DNA of 64,000 nt from an uncultured Nitrosomonadales bacterium (GTDB lineage Bacteria > Pseudomonadota > Gammaproteobacteria > Burkholderiales > Methylophilaceae). The stretch covers positions 1-64,000 of the forward strand of contig CAJWVO010000002.1 of the NCBI GenBank assembly GCA_913048465.1. Direction: 5' to 3'. The translations under genes were made by a program, and so were the position numbers. The notes under the pieces were generated by a model, which was not told the DNA's origin, did no database searches, and saw only the letters and a list, made by a program, of their open reading frames with translations. Shown here piece after piece: positions 23,223-34,067 of this stretch (position 1 is its first letter; every line of letters begins with the position of its first letter).

Positions 23223-24199
23223 CTCTGTATCTCCAGATCTCTTTTTTTTAAGATTAACTCTTTTAAATAGCTTATCTTTGGATATTTTTGTGAAACATCA
23301 AGTATATAATCCTCAACCAACGGAATATCATCAAGGTACTGTTTTTTCCCATCTCGTAAAAATAATCTTTTAAAAATGCCTAAGATCTTTAGATGTCTTT
23401 GCACACCCATTATTTCAAAATCGACAAAAAAATCACCGAAATCACAAGGCATGTCAAAATTAATTCTAGCTAATTCCCAGTATTTAATACAAACATCAAT
23501 GATTTGGGAATCATTTTTTTTATGATACGCGTCTTTGAGATAAGAAACTAAATCATATGTAATTGGGCCTATTAGGGCATCTTGAAAATCTATAAGACAT
23601 ACTTTGCCATGATTAATAAGCAGATTTCTACAATGGAAATCACGATGTACAAACTTTTTAGTTTGCTGTTCTATTCTTGCTATGAGGTAAGAATAAATAC
23701 TTTCTAATTTTTTTTGGTCAAATTCTATGTCTTTTAAATACCACTCATGAAATAAATTGAGCTCATTTAAAAGAATCTTTGATGTATAAATTGGTACGTC
23801 AATATCAGAGCAACTTTTTTGCAAATGGATAATTGTTTCATTTAAATTATCAAAAATGAGATTGTCATTTTTTTTATCAAGCTTTTGGTAATGGTGCATT
23901 AATGAATAAGTTCCAAAGTCTTCCTGCAAAATGACCCCGAGGTTATTATCAAATGCATATACTTCTGGAGCTCTTACAGATCTGGCTTTCAATGATTTAG
24001 CGAGAAATAAAAATTGATCTAATGGCTCTTTGTCCGGCGGAGCAACCATCAAAATGCTTGTTTTATCTTTATCTTGAACTCTGAAGTATTTTCTAAAGCT
24101 TGCATCCTCTGAAGCCTTGGTAATCGTATATTCTGAGCCAATATTCATTTGAATAAATGTATGAACATCGCTATTAAGCTTAAAGGTTTCTTTTTCCAA
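23219..24199 (-). CDS. amgK: AmgK-like aminoglycoside phosphotransferase family sugar kinase
   Basis: FVHRDFHCRNLLINHGKVCLIDFQDALIGPITYDLVSYLKDAY. Confidence 0.88.
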   Translation of the reverse strand: MEKETFKLNSDVHTFIQMNIGSEYTITKASEDASFRKYFRVQDKDKTSILMVAPPDKEPLDQFLFLAKSLKARSVRAPEVYAFDNNLGVILQEDFGTYSLMHHYQKLDKKNDNLIFDNLNETIIHLQKSCSDIDVPIYTSKILLNELNLFHEWYLKDIEFDQKKLESIYSYLIARIEQQTKKFVHRDFHCRNLLINHGKVCLIDFQDALIGPITYDLVSYLKDAYHKKNDSQIIDVCIKYWELARINFDMPCDFGDFFVDFEIMGVQRHLKILGIFKRLFLRDGKKQYLDDIPLVEDYILDVSQKYPKISYLKELILKKRDLEIQR

Positions 24200-24315
24200 T
24201 TTTTACCAAAAATATTAAATGAATTAATTGATATAAATTATTGATTTTATTTGATTTATTAAAAATATCATTTAAAATATATCCCCCAGTTAAAAGATTT
24301 AAAATTTTTTATTTA

Positions 24316-26607
24316 ATGCATAAAAAAATTATCATACATTTCATTTTAACCAATATAGTTTTTTTTGGTTGCCTCTATGCGAATTTTGTTTTAGCAATCG
24401 ACAATCCTAACGACACAGATTTAATTATCGAGGGAGAGACTCTTGAAAATATTGTAGATAAACAAATTAAAGCTAATGGTGATGCCATTCTAATTAAATC
24501 AGGTAAGCGTATTGAGGCTGACCAAATTGTATTTGACCAAATATCAAATGAGCTTGAAGCTGATGGAAATGTAAAGCTAAAAAGTGGAAATACACTTATT
24601 TCAGGCGAAAAGCTGATACTTAATGTTGATGATTCAATTGGTGAAATTCCAAATGCAACTTTTGATTCGGATACGGAGAATAAGTCTGCAATTAATCAAT
24701 CTATTCGTGGATATGCAGAAAAATTATCCATTCTTGGGACAAATAAGACCAGTCTTGAAGGTGCTGAAATTACCACTTGCGAGGTAGGACAAACTGATTG
24801 GTTTATCAAAGGTACTAAAATAGATGTTGACAACAAAACAAGGACTGTTGATGCTACTAATGCCAGGATGGAGTTTAAAGGAGTACCCATTCTTTACTCT
24901 CCTAAAGTCAATTTTTCATTTAATAATCAACGTAAATCAGGCTTTTTAAGTCCAACATGGGGCACAACTACTAAAAGTGGTTTTCAAGTCAAAACACCTT
25001 ATTACCTAAATATAGCTCCCAATAAAGACGTCACCATTACACCGAGATATATGGGTAAACGAGGTTTGCAAATTGGTGGTCAGTATCGATATTTAGGTGA
25101 TAATCATAGTGGTGAAGCGAATGTGGAATTTTTGAACAATGATTTCATGACGAACCAAGAAAGATACTTACTTAACCTAAAACATAAACAAAAATTTACT
25201 GATAATTTTTCAGGCTTTTATAAGTACCAAAAAGTTTCTGACAATGATTATTTTGCTGATATGTCCTCATTAGTGAGTAGGACTTCAAGAGTTATCTTGC
25301 CACAAGAATTCGGATTAGATTATAAAATTGGTTCATGGAATACTGGACTCAGAGTACAGAAATTCCAATCACTGACCACAAGATCTCCTTACGAGAAGTT
25401 GCCGCAAGTTTTTTTAAATCGAAATGATGAGTTTTATGGAATTCAGTCTTCAAGTCAATTTGAATTCACACAATTTGATGCTAATAATTCACACAATAAG
25501 TTTGTAAGTGGTGACCTATTACCAAGGGGCTATTCAGTTGGCGACTTCAAACCTACAGGCAGCCGATTTGTTTACAATCAGGAGTTTCAAACCACGCTGC
25601 ATGAAAATAGCTACTCATATATAAGACCCAAGTTATCATTAAATTTTAGGCAATATGATATTAATCATGGCGCTTTATCAACCAATGAAAGTTTTGTAAT
25701 ACCTACTACTTCAGTTGATAGTGGAATGTTTTTTGATCGTTCATTTAATTTTTTTGGGAGCAATTTAACTCAAACATTAGAACCAAGAGCTTTTTACTCT
25801 TACACACCATTTCATGATCAATCGATGATTCCAATCTACGATACCAGATTGATGGATCTTAATATGTATAATATTTTCTCTGAAAATCAGTTTATTGGTT
25901 ATGATCGAATCCAGGACTCGAACCAGATAACCACAGGCTTAACTTCAAGGTTTATAGATTCAAATTCTATTGAAAGATTATCCCTGACTTTTGCACAAAG
26001 ATTTTACTTAAGTGATCGTCAAGTTTTAAATGACCCTCTCTATTCAAATGCTGGCTCTAGTCTTGAACGTGCCTCCAGTGATTTCTTATTTGGAGCAAAC
26101 GCAAAACTTACAAAAGACCTGACCTTTAGAACAATGACCCAATATAATCCTGAGCAAAGTTCTACTAAACGCGTTCAATATGGGTTTAAGTACAACCCCC
26201 ATCCAGGCAAGTTACTCCGATTCGATTATCGATTCATTGAAAATGCTTCAACGAATCAAACAAGACTCAAACAAACCAATATTTCAGGTCAATGGCCGCT
26301 TGGGAAAGGGTTTTATGCAATCGGTAGATACAATTTTGATTTAGAGAATTCTAAGGTAACTGAGTCTCTCGGAGGTTTAGAGTATGATGCGGGATGCTGG
26401 ACATCTCGAGTTATGCTTCATAGGCTATCGCTTGCCACTGCAGAAGAACCTAATTACAGTTTATGGTTTCAGTTAGAATTGGGTGGTTTAGGAAGCATAG
26501 GCTCTGGCAAAGCAAGGAAACTTGACAGAGTGCTGATGAGAAATATTCCTGGAGCAGCATGGGCTAGCACATTAGATAATGAAATACGACGACAAAACTA
26601 TGACTAA
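24316..26607 (+). CDS. lptD: LPS-assembly protein LptD (start probably MHKKIIIHF; ORF track extends to 24241)
   Basis: OstA-like N domain followed by QRKSGFLSPTWGTTTKSGFQVKTPYYLNIAPNKDVTITPRYM; surA follows. Confidence 0.95.
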   Translation: MHKKIIIHFILTNIVFFGCLYANFVLAIDNPNDTDLIIEGETLENIVDKQIKANGDAILIKSGKRIEADQIVFDQISNELEADGNVKLKSGNTLISGEKLILNVDDSIGEIPNATFDSDTENKSAINQSIRGYAEKLSILGTNKTSLEGAEITTCEVGQTDWFIKGTKIDVDNKTRTVDATNARMEFKGVPILYSPKVNFSFNNQRKSGFLSPTWGTTTKSGFQVKTPYYLNIAPNKDVTITPRYMGKRGLQIGGQYRYLGDNHSGEANVEFLNNDFMTNQERYLLNLKHKQKFTDNFSGFYKYQKVSDNDYFADMSSLVSRTSRVILPQEFGLDYKIGSWNTGLRVQKFQSLTTRSPYEKLPQVFLNRNDEFYGIQSSSQFEFTQFDANNSHNKFVSGDLLPRGYSVGDFKPTGSRFVYNQEFQTTLHENSYSYIRPKLSLNFRQYDINHGALSTNESFVIPTTSVDSGMFFDRSFNFFGSNLTQTLEPRAFYSYTPFHDQSMIPIYDTRLMDLNMYNIFSENQFIGYDRIQDSNQITTGLTSRFIDSNSIERLSLTFAQRFYLSDRQVLNDPLYSNAGSSLERASSDFLFGANAKLTKDLTFRTMTQYNPEQSSTKRVQYGFKYNPHPGKLLRFDYRFIENASTNQTRLKQTNISGQWPLGKGFYAIGRYNFDLENSKVTESLGGLEYDAGCWTSRVMLHRLSLATAEEPNYSLWFQLELGGLGSIGSGKARKLDRVLMRNIPGAAWASTLDNEIRRQNYD

Positions 26608-27886
26608 CTATATGACAAGAACTATAATTTTTCTTTGCCTGTTGTTCAATTTTGGCCTTGTTTCATCATACCAAGAATTAGATAGGATTGTTGCAGTTGT
26701 AAATAAAGATGTAATTACACTCAGAGAACTTAATGAAGGAGTTGATAAAGCACTTCTTTTTTTTCAACAGAATGCAATAGATCCACCAGAGGAAGATGTT
26801 ATCGAAAAAAAAGTTCTTGATGAATTAATAGAACAGAAAATTATCAAGGGTTATGCAGAGGACTGGAATATCAAAGCATCCCAAGAAGATATCGATTTAC
26901 TTGTACAAAATATTCTTTCAGCGAACCAAATTACCCTTGATGAATTGAAATCGAATCTAAAGCAACAATCATCATCTTATGACAAGCTAGTTAAAGGTTT
27001 AAAGTATGAAATCATTTTAAAAAAAGTAAAAAATCGGGAAATCAGTTCTAAATTAAATATATCTGATTATGAAATAAGGAAGCATAAAGAAAAGATGGCA
27101 AAAATAAGACCTGATATATTTGATTTGTCCCATATATTAATCAAATTTTCATCAGAGCCAACAGCAGAAGAAAAAAGAGAGAAGCGTAAATTTGGTGAGG
27201 AAATTTTCAATAAATTAAAAACAGAGGATTTTGGTAAAATTGCATATGAATTTTCCGACTCTCCTGATGCCAGTGAAGGTGGGGCATTAGGAAAGTTAAC
27301 ACAAAGCGAACTTCCAGAAATATTTATTGATAAATTAACTAATCTAAATGCTGGAGAGTACTCAACTCCATTTGAATCGAATAATGGAATTCATATTATT
27401 AAGATTAATCAAATTGAGAGCTACAACGAAGCAAAAAATAGCTCTCAAAAAATAAAAAAATATTTAATAAAACAAATCGTTTTGAAAACTAGTGAAGTTA
27501 CATCTGAAGATGATGTTATAAAAAAGCTTAAACGATATAAAAATGAAATAGATTCAGGTGCTGATTTCAGCGTGATAGCAAAAAAATATTCTGAGGACTT
27601 TTCGGCTAGTAATGGTGGAGAAATTGGCTGGGTTAACGAGGGACTTCTTGACCAAAAATTTGATGAACAATTAGTAAGTATTGACCAAAATGAAGTTAGT
27701 CAGCCCTTTAAGACAGATCTTGGTTGGCATATCATACAATACACAGATTCTAAGTTTGAGGATCTTGCATCAGAAAATATAGACAATAAAATTAAGTTTG
27801 AATTAATTAACGAAAGAACAGAGCTTTTTTACCAAGACTGGTTTTCATCATTAAAAGCTGAAAGTTTTATCGAAATTAGACAATGA
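26600..27886 (+). CDS. surA: Periplasmic chaperone / PPIase SurA
   Basis: LDRIVAVVNKDVITLREL; two rotamase domains (DLSHILIKF...; ...SNGGEIGWV). Confidence 0.94.
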   Translation: MTNYMTRTIIFLCLLFNFGLVSSYQELDRIVAVVNKDVITLRELNEGVDKALLFFQQNAIDPPEEDVIEKKVLDELIEQKIIKGYAEDWNIKASQEDIDLLVQNILSANQITLDELKSNLKQQSSSYDKLVKGLKYEIILKKVKNREISSKLNISDYEIRKHKEKMAKIRPDIFDLSHILIKFSSEPTAEEKREKRKFGEEIFNKLKTEDFGKIAYEFSDSPDASEGGALGKLTQSELPEIFIDKLTNLNAGEYSTPFESNNGIHIIKINQIESYNEAKNSSQKIKKYLIKQIVLKTSEVTSEDDVIKKLKRYKNEIDSGADFSVIAKKYSEDFSASNGGEIGWVNEGLLDQKFDEQLVSIDQNEVSQPFKTDLGWHIIQYTDSKFEDLASENIDNKIKFELINERTELFYQDWFSSLKAESFIEIRQ

Positions 27887-28815
27887 ACCATATAACAACT
27901 CTTGCTGTTTCAGCTGGTGATCCAGATGGAATTGGTTACGATTTATGTGCACTTCTCTATGAAAAACATCTCAATTACCATGTTGATATTTATGGAGATA
28001 AGGAAATTCTATTGTCCAGAGCCAAATTACTTGGCTTAAAAAATCTACACAATGAAAAAATCACAATTTATGATGTAAAAAATAATAAAAAGGTAAAAAA
28101 CAAAAGAGAGTTAGTTTTAGAGAGTATTAAAGGTGCAGCTGAGTCATGTATTCAAAAAAAGTCCGTTGCTTTGGTAACCCTGCCAGTTAATAAAGAAAAA
28201 TTATCCACATCAAGAAATTTATTCACTGGGCACACTGAGTATATCGCAGCATTTTTAAAAGCTCGCAATGAGCCAATTATGACTTTTATTGGAAATAAAA
28301 AACTAATAGTAGCTACCCATACAACACACATGAGTCTTCTTAATGCTATTAAAAAAGTTAAAAAAAATAACTTAATAAGTAAATTACAATTGCTTCACTC
28401 CTGCTTAAAAAATCAATTGAAAATCAAAAATCCAAAAATTTTAGTTACTGGACTTAACCCTCATGCTGGAGAAAATAACCTGTTTGGTGATGAAGAAGGT
28501 AAACATATCATTCCAGCAATTAATAAACTAAAAGAATTAGATATACATTTAGATGGTCCTGTGCCAGCTGATACTGCTTTATTAAAAAACAATACAAAGA
28601 AGTATGACTGTATTTACTACATGTATCACGATCAAGCACTGTGTGCTTTTAAATCTTTATTTTTCGACGTTGGTGTTAATCTAACGCTTGGATTGCCTAT
28701 TATAAGGACATCTGTAGATCATGGAACTGCTGAGGAATTAGTTGGCAAAAAAGAGAAAGTATCTATAAAAAGTTTTTTAAATGCCCTTGATATTGCAGAA
28801 AAATTTTCTAAGTAA
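27883..28815 (+). CDS. pdxA: 4-hydroxythreonine-4-phosphate dehydrogenase
   Basis: VSAGDPDGIGYDL, FTGHTEYIA, TGLNPHAGENNLFGDEE, DVGVNLTLGLPIIRTSVDHGTA. Confidence 0.95.
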   Translation: MNHITTLAVSAGDPDGIGYDLCALLYEKHLNYHVDIYGDKEILLSRAKLLGLKNLHNEKITIYDVKNNKKVKNKRELVLESIKGAAESCIQKKSVALVTLPVNKEKLSTSRNLFTGHTEYIAAFLKARNEPIMTFIGNKKLIVATHTTHMSLLNAIKKVKKNNLISKLQLLHSCLKNQLKIKNPKILVTGLNPHAGENNLFGDEEGKHIIPAINKLKELDIHLDGPVPADTALLKNNTKKYDCIYYMYHDQALCAFKSLFFDVGVNLTLGLPIIRTSVDHGTAEELVGKKEKVSIKSFLNALDIAEKFSK

Positions 28816-29576
28816 TGATTAAAGCAAAGAAAAAATTTGGACAAAATTTTCTTATCGACAATCAAATAATTAAATCAATTCTTGATGAAATAAAATTTTC
28901 TGAAAGAAATAAATATCTCGAAATAGGTCCAGGCATGGGGGCATTAACCAGCGAACTTCAAAAAAAGACAAAAAAATTAGATCTTGTTGAAATTGATCCA
29001 GACATGATTAATGTTCTAAGAACAAAATTAAATAGCAATACACAGCTGTTTGAAGGCGATGTTCTAGGTTTTAGTGATGAATTCTTTGAGAAATATAACG
29101 TAGTTTTAGGAAACCTTCCATATTACATTGCAACAGAAATAATTTTTAGATTTGTACCAATTAAAAATGTTGATACTTTATATTTTATGTTGCAAAAAGA
29201 GGTTGCGGATAGACTAGTTGCTAAAATAGGTACAAAAGAAAATTCCATTTTGACTAATCTTTTGGGTTTTAATTTTAGAACTGAAAAATGCTTTGACATT
29301 AAGCCAGAATCTTTTGATCCCGCCCCTAAAGTTACTTCAAGCTTTATTAAATTAACAAGGCATAAAGACTATGAAAATGAAATTACATATGTTGACTTTA
29401 AGAGAATAATAAAAGAGTCATTTAAATTCAAAAGAAAAAATCTAAAAAATAATTTAAAAAATATTTTAAATCTGAATGACTTTGAAAATCTCGAAATCTT
29501 ACCTACAAAAAGGGCAGAGGATCTATCTATTGAGGATTTTATTAAAATCACCAAATACCTGATCTCAAATGCATAG
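28815..29576 (+). CDS. rsmA: 16S rRNA dimethyladenosine transferase
   Basis: KKKFGQNFLIDNQII, LEIGPGMGALTSEL, VLGNLPYYIATEI. Confidence 0.96.
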   Translation: MIKAKKKFGQNFLIDNQIIKSILDEIKFSERNKYLEIGPGMGALTSELQKKTKKLDLVEIDPDMINVLRTKLNSNTQLFEGDVLGFSDEFFEKYNVVLGNLPYYIATEIIFRFVPIKNVDTLYFMLQKEVADRLVAKIGTKENSILTNLLGFNFRTEKCFDIKPESFDPAPKVTSSFIKLTRHKDYENEITYVDFKRIIKESFKFKRKNLKNNLKNILNLNDFENLEILPTKRAEDLSIEDFIKITKYLISNA

Positions 29577-29625
29577 AGAGAGTTCTTATTGATATAATGT
29601 TAAAGTTTTTTTATAAGGAAAAAGT

Positions 29626-30261
29626 ATGAATGTTATTCTTCTTGGAGCACCTGGCGCAGGTAAAGGAACGCAAGCTTCTTTTTTAAATAATGAATATCAA
29701 ATCCCACAAATTTCAACTGGTGATATGTTAAGAGCTGCTGTATCAAACAAAACTGAGCTTGGTATTGAAGCAAAGAATTTCATGGATGAGGGTAAGCTTG
29801 TACCTGACTCTTTAATAATCAATCTTGTCAAAGAAAGAATAAGTCATGAGGATTGTAAAAATGGATTCATGTTAGATGGCTTTCCTAGAACAATAAATCA
29901 AGCTAAGGCGATTGATGATGCAAAAATTCAAATCGATTATGTTATATCTATATCTGTTCCCGATGAAGTCATTATTGAAAGGCTTTCAGGAAGAAGGGTT
30001 CATCCTGCATCTGGAAGAACATACCATATAAAATTTAATCCACCCAAAAATGACAATAAAGATGATGTCACAAATGAGGATCTCATTATTCGCGATGATG
30101 ATAAAAAAGAGACCATTATGACAAGACTTAAAAATTATCATGAAGCAACAAAACCTTTAGAAGATTATTATAAAAACAAGTCTAATCTCAACTTCATCGA
30201 TATCGATGGAACCCTTCAAATAGAATCTATTAACCAATTTTTAAAAAAAATAATTAAATAA
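29626..30261 (+). CDS. adk: Adenylate kinase
   Basis: [47 protein letters not shown]. Confidence 0.98.
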   Translation: MNVILLGAPGAGKGTQASFLNNEYQIPQISTGDMLRAAVSNKTELGIEAKNFMDEGKLVPDSLIINLVKERISHEDCKNGFMLDGFPRTINQAKAIDDAKIQIDYVISISVPDEVIIERLSGRRVHPASGRTYHIKFNPPKNDNKDDVTNEDLIIRDDDKKETIMTRLKNYHEATKPLEDYYKNKSNLNFIDIDGTLQIESINQFLKKIIK

Positions 30262-30262
30262 A

Positions 30263-32680
30263 ATGTTCGAAACATATAATTTTCATGAGATTGAAAAAGA
30301 GTGCCAATCCTCTTGGTTTGGCTCCAACAAGTTTGCTGCAAAAAAAGATTTATCTAAAAAGAAATATTATGTTTTATCAATGTTCCCCTATCCTAGCGGC
30401 AAGCTTCATATGGGTCACGTGCGTAATTATACAATTGGTGATGTAATTTCTAGATTTAAAAGGTTTCAAGGTTATAACGTCATGCAACCTATGGGCTGGG
30501 ATGCTTTTGGACTCCCTGCAGAGAATGCCGCGATTAAGAATAATACTCTTCCTGACAAATGGACATACCAGAATATTGATGCAATGAAGGAGCAATTAAA
30601 CTCCCTAGGTTTTTCCTTAGACTGGAGTAGAGAATTCGCAACCTGCGACCCTAGCTATTACAAATGGGAGCAATGGCTTTTTATTAAGCTATTTAAAAAA
30701 GGTTTGATTTACAAAAAGACTTCAAAAGTAAATTGGGATCCTGTAGACCAAACTATCTTAGCGAACGAACAAGTGATTGATGGTAAGGGATGGAGGTCTG
30801 GTGCGCTTGTTGAACAAAAAGAAATACCTCAGTATTTCTTTAAAATAACTGATTTTGCAGAAGAGCTTGATAAGGATATTAACAGCCTTGAGGAATGGCC
30901 TTCACAAGTAAAATTAATGCAAAAAAATTGGATCGGTAAAAGTTTTGGTTATAGAGTTGAGTTTCAACAAAAAGAATTTAATTCTATTGCTGTTTTTACA
31001 ACACGTCTTGACACTCTCTATGGCGCCACTTTTTTAGCTATTGCTATTGATCATCCTATATCCAATGAGCTAAGCAAAACAAACAAAAAAATTAGTGATT
31101 TTATAAATGAAAATAAAAAAAGTGGGGTATCTACTGCTGAATTGGAAAAGGCAGAGAAAAAAGGTTTTTTTACTGGTCTATACGCTACCAATCCGATTAA
31201 TGGAAAATCTATTCCAGTATGGATAAGTAACTATGTTTTAATGGGGTATGGTGAAGGCGCGATTATGGCTGTACCTGCACATGATGATAGAGATTATGAG
31301 TTTGCTAAAAAATACTCTCTTGATGTTATTCAAGTTATCGAAACTGATCAAGAATTATATACCGGTAAAGGCACCCTGATTAATTCAGAAGACTTTAATG
31401 GTTTATCTTCAGATGATGCAATTAATATGATTGGTAAACAACTTTCAAGTAAAAAAGTTGCAGAAAAACAAACCAAATATCGATTAAGAGATTGGGGCAT
31501 ATCAAGACAGCGATATTGGGGTTGCCCTATTCCAATCATTCATTGTAATGAATGTGGTGAAGTCTGTGAAAATGAATCTAACCTTCCCGTCATGCTCCCG
31601 CAAAAAGAAAAATTTGATTTTGATAATCAATCAATTAAAACCGAGATTGATTTCATTAACTGTATTTGTCCTAGTTGTGGCAATCCGGCTCAAAGAGAAA
31701 CAGATACGATGGATACATTTGTTGAATCATCATGGTATTTTGCAAGATACGCATGTCCCACTGAGGATAAATCCATGTTAAATGATGAGGCAAATTATTG
31801 GTTACCGGTTGATCAATACATAGGCGGCATTGAACATGCTATCCTTCATTTACTTTATTCTAGATTTTTCAGCAGACTTCTGAGAGACGAAGGTTTAATA
31901 AATGTATCTGAGCCTTTTAAAAATCTTCTAACCCAAGGAATGGTTCTAAAAGATGGGTCCAAAATGTCAAAATCAAAAGGGAATACTGTTGACCCAGGAG
32001 AATTGATAGATAAATTTGGTGCTGATACTGCCCGATTATTTATAATGTTTGCAGCACCGGCAGACCAAAGTTTGGAGTGGTCTGATAAAGGTATTGAAGG
32101 TTCCCATAGATTTTTAAAAAGGATATATACACAAATATTTAATTTTAAAAAAATTCTAGATGGTCAAAGTACTTTTAACCTAGAAGAATCAAATCTTGAT
32201 AACGAGTTTAAATTTCAACTCAACAAAACTATTGATAAAGTAACTGATGATATTGACCGAAGGAAAAGTTTCAATACAGCAATTGCTGCATTAATGGAGT
32301 TTGTTAATTATTTAAGCACACTCGATAAACAAAAATCACTTAATGAACTTTTTCTTGGTTATAAAAATTTACTGATCATGTTATCCCCGTTTGTTCCACA
32401 TTTTAGTGAATACATATACATAAAACTTACTGAACATAGTATAGGCAATGAAACTTGGCCTTCAGTGAATAAGGATGCCCTTGTTCAATCAACACAAACG
32501 ATAGTGATCCAGGTAAATGGAAAAGTTAGAGATAATATTGAGATTGAAAATAATGCACCACAAGAAATCATTGAGGAAAAAGCTTTTGCAAGCGAAAAAG
32601 TGTTAAGATTTGTAGAAGATAAGATTAGAGTGAAAAAAGTGATTTTCATTAAAAATAAAATACTTAATATTGTTGTATGA
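30263..32680 (+). CDS. leuS: Leucyl-tRNA synthetase
   Basis: FPYPSGKLHMGHVRNYTIGDV (HIGH), MSKSKGNTVDPGELI (KMSKS), MGWDAFGLPAENAA. Confidence 0.98.
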   Translation: MFETYNFHEIEKECQSSWFGSNKFAAKKDLSKKKYYVLSMFPYPSGKLHMGHVRNYTIGDVISRFKRFQGYNVMQPMGWDAFGLPAENAAIKNNTLPDKWTYQNIDAMKEQLNSLGFSLDWSREFATCDPSYYKWEQWLFIKLFKKGLIYKKTSKVNWDPVDQTILANEQVIDGKGWRSGALVEQKEIPQYFFKITDFAEELDKDINSLEEWPSQVKLMQKNWIGKSFGYRVEFQQKEFNSIAVFTTRLDTLYGATFLAIAIDHPISNELSKTNKKISDFINENKKSGVSTAELEKAEKKGFFTGLYATNPINGKSIPVWISNYVLMGYGEGAIMAVPAHDDRDYEFAKKYSLDVIQVIETDQELYTGKGTLINSEDFNGLSSDDAINMIGKQLSSKKVAEKQTKYRLRDWGISRQRYWGCPIPIIHCNECGEVCENESNLPVMLPQKEKFDFDNQSIKTEIDFINCICPSCGNPAQRETDTMDTFVESSWYFARYACPTEDKSMLNDEANYWLPVDQYIGGIEHAILHLLYSRFFSRLLRDEGLINVSEPFKNLLTQGMVLKDGSKMSKSKGNTVDPGELIDKFGADTARLFIMFAAPADQSLEWSDKGIEGSHRFLKRIYTQIFNFKKILDGQSTFNLEESNLDNEFKFQLNKTIDKVTDDIDRRKSFNTAIAALMEFVNYLSTLDKQKSLNELFLGYKNLLIMLSPFVPHFSEYIYIKLTEHSIGNETWPSVNKDALVQSTQTIVIQVNGKVRDNIEIENNAPQEIIEEKAFASEKVLRFVEDKIRVKKVIFIKNKILNIVV

Positions 32681-33153
32681 GAAAAAATAAATTTTTAATT
32701 TTCTGTTTATCATTTCTGTTGGTATTAAATTCATGTGGGTTTCAATTAAGAAAACCATTAGATCTAGACTATCAATCTTACGCAATTACTGGCGACTCAT
32801 CTGGGTTATCAAAGCTTATTCACAAACAGCTTTCTTTTACAGATATCAAAGAAAATAATGATGGTGACGCAGACCTGGTTATTGAAATTATGAACAATAA
32901 TTTTGAAAAGAGAATCTTATCGCTTGCAGGGAATGGTCAAGTTGGAGAATTTGAGCTTGTCCAAACTATTGAATACAGATTGAAATCAAGTGGCAAATGG
33001 TCTGAACCTAGAAGATTGGAGGCTATCAGAGAATACACATACGACCCTACCCTTTATAATGCCGCACGAGCGGAGGAGGGTTACCTTAAAGATTCAATGA
33101 TTGAGCAACTATCAAGATCACTCATTACCGAAATTAATAATATAGGAAAATAA
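32677..33153 (+). CDS. lptE: LPS-assembly lipoprotein LptE
   Basis: Lipobox VLNSCGFQLRKPL; between leuS and holA. Confidence 0.88.
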   Translation: MRKNKFLIFCLSFLLVLNSCGFQLRKPLDLDYQSYAITGDSSGLSKLIHKQLSFTDIKENNDGDADLVIEIMNNNFEKRILSLAGNGQVGEFELVQTIEYRLKSSGKWSEPRRLEAIREYTYDPTLYNAARAEEGYLKDSMIEQLSRSLITEINNIGK

Positions 33154-33155
33154 AA

Positions 33156-34067
33156 TTGAAAGTTTTTGATCTCACTTCTGATGTGATTAAAAAACATAAC
33201 ATTTTTTTCTTATATGATCATGATTCATGCATTTCCGATCATTGCATGCATGAGATAAAAGTTATTTTAGAAATTAGAAATCTATCTGTTGAAATCAATG
33301 AAATCTCCTTTGAAGACGAACTGAATCAATACCTTTCCTCAGATTTATTTGGAGAAAGACATCTGATAAAAATCAATATAAAAAATGCAAAAAATATTTC
33401 GAAAATTAATGATTTAATAAAAGAAAATTCAAGTGATAACGTTTTCATTATCAAATACTCAAAAAAGGATAAGTTTGATTTTAAAGGACTAGATTCATTA
33501 TTTATCGACACAGAGATCAAAGAATTTGAAAAAAATAAATATCTTACTTATTTGATAAACTCTTATAAAATTGACTTAACAACAGACGAGATAAACTCAA
33601 TTGAGGTCGCAACTGCAAATAATTTTTTAGCACTCCATAATGTATTGAAATTAAAAACCTTATACACAAAAAATAATATTGAGAACCAGTCAAGCTACGA
33701 AGGCTTTGATATCATTGCATCGATTTTTAAAGATAAACAAGAGGTATTTTTTAATAAAGTTGATAAATTTTTACAATCCTTAAATGATCCAATTCAATTC
33801 AATAGTTTATTGTTTTGGTTTTTTAAAGCTGTTTATCGTCATAAAAATGATTCAAGCATTAATTTGAAAAATTTAAGGTTATTTGGAGATCTTGCAAAAT
33901 TTTGCCAAGCTGCTTCATCAAAGATGAGTCTCAAACTTTTAGAAAATATTATTCAAAAAATTCACTTAGTTGATAAAATAAGTAAAGGTCAATATATTGA
34001 TCTTGATGCTAAGTTGGAAATAAAAAAAATTTTACAAATTTGTTTTTTAAAGACACGTAATGGATAA
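33156..34067 (+). CDS. holA: DNA polymerase III delta subunit (TTG start)
   Basis: NIFFLYDHDSCISDHCMHEIK, DELNQYLSSDLFGERHLIKI; syntenic position. Confidence 0.85.
   Translation: MKVFDLTSDVIKKHNIFFLYDHDSCISDHCMHEIKVILEIRNLSVEINEISFEDELNQYLSSDLFGERHLIKINIKNAKNISKINDLIKENSSDNVFIIKYSKKDKFDFKGLDSLFIDTEIKEFEKNKYLTYLINSYKIDLTTDEINSIEVATANNFLALHNVLKLKTLYTKNNIENQSSYEGFDIIASIFKDKQEVFFNKVDKFLQSLNDPIQFNSLLFWFFKAVYRHKNDSSINLKNLRLFGDLAKFCQAASSKMSLKLLENIIQKIHLVDKISKGQYIDLDAKLEIKKILQICFLKTRNG

Noticed and set aside
24241-24315. Upstream extension of lptD
   Set aside because: The signal-peptide-like start is MHKKIIIHFILTNIVFFGCLYANFVLA at 24316; the extension lies in an AT-rich promoter-like region.
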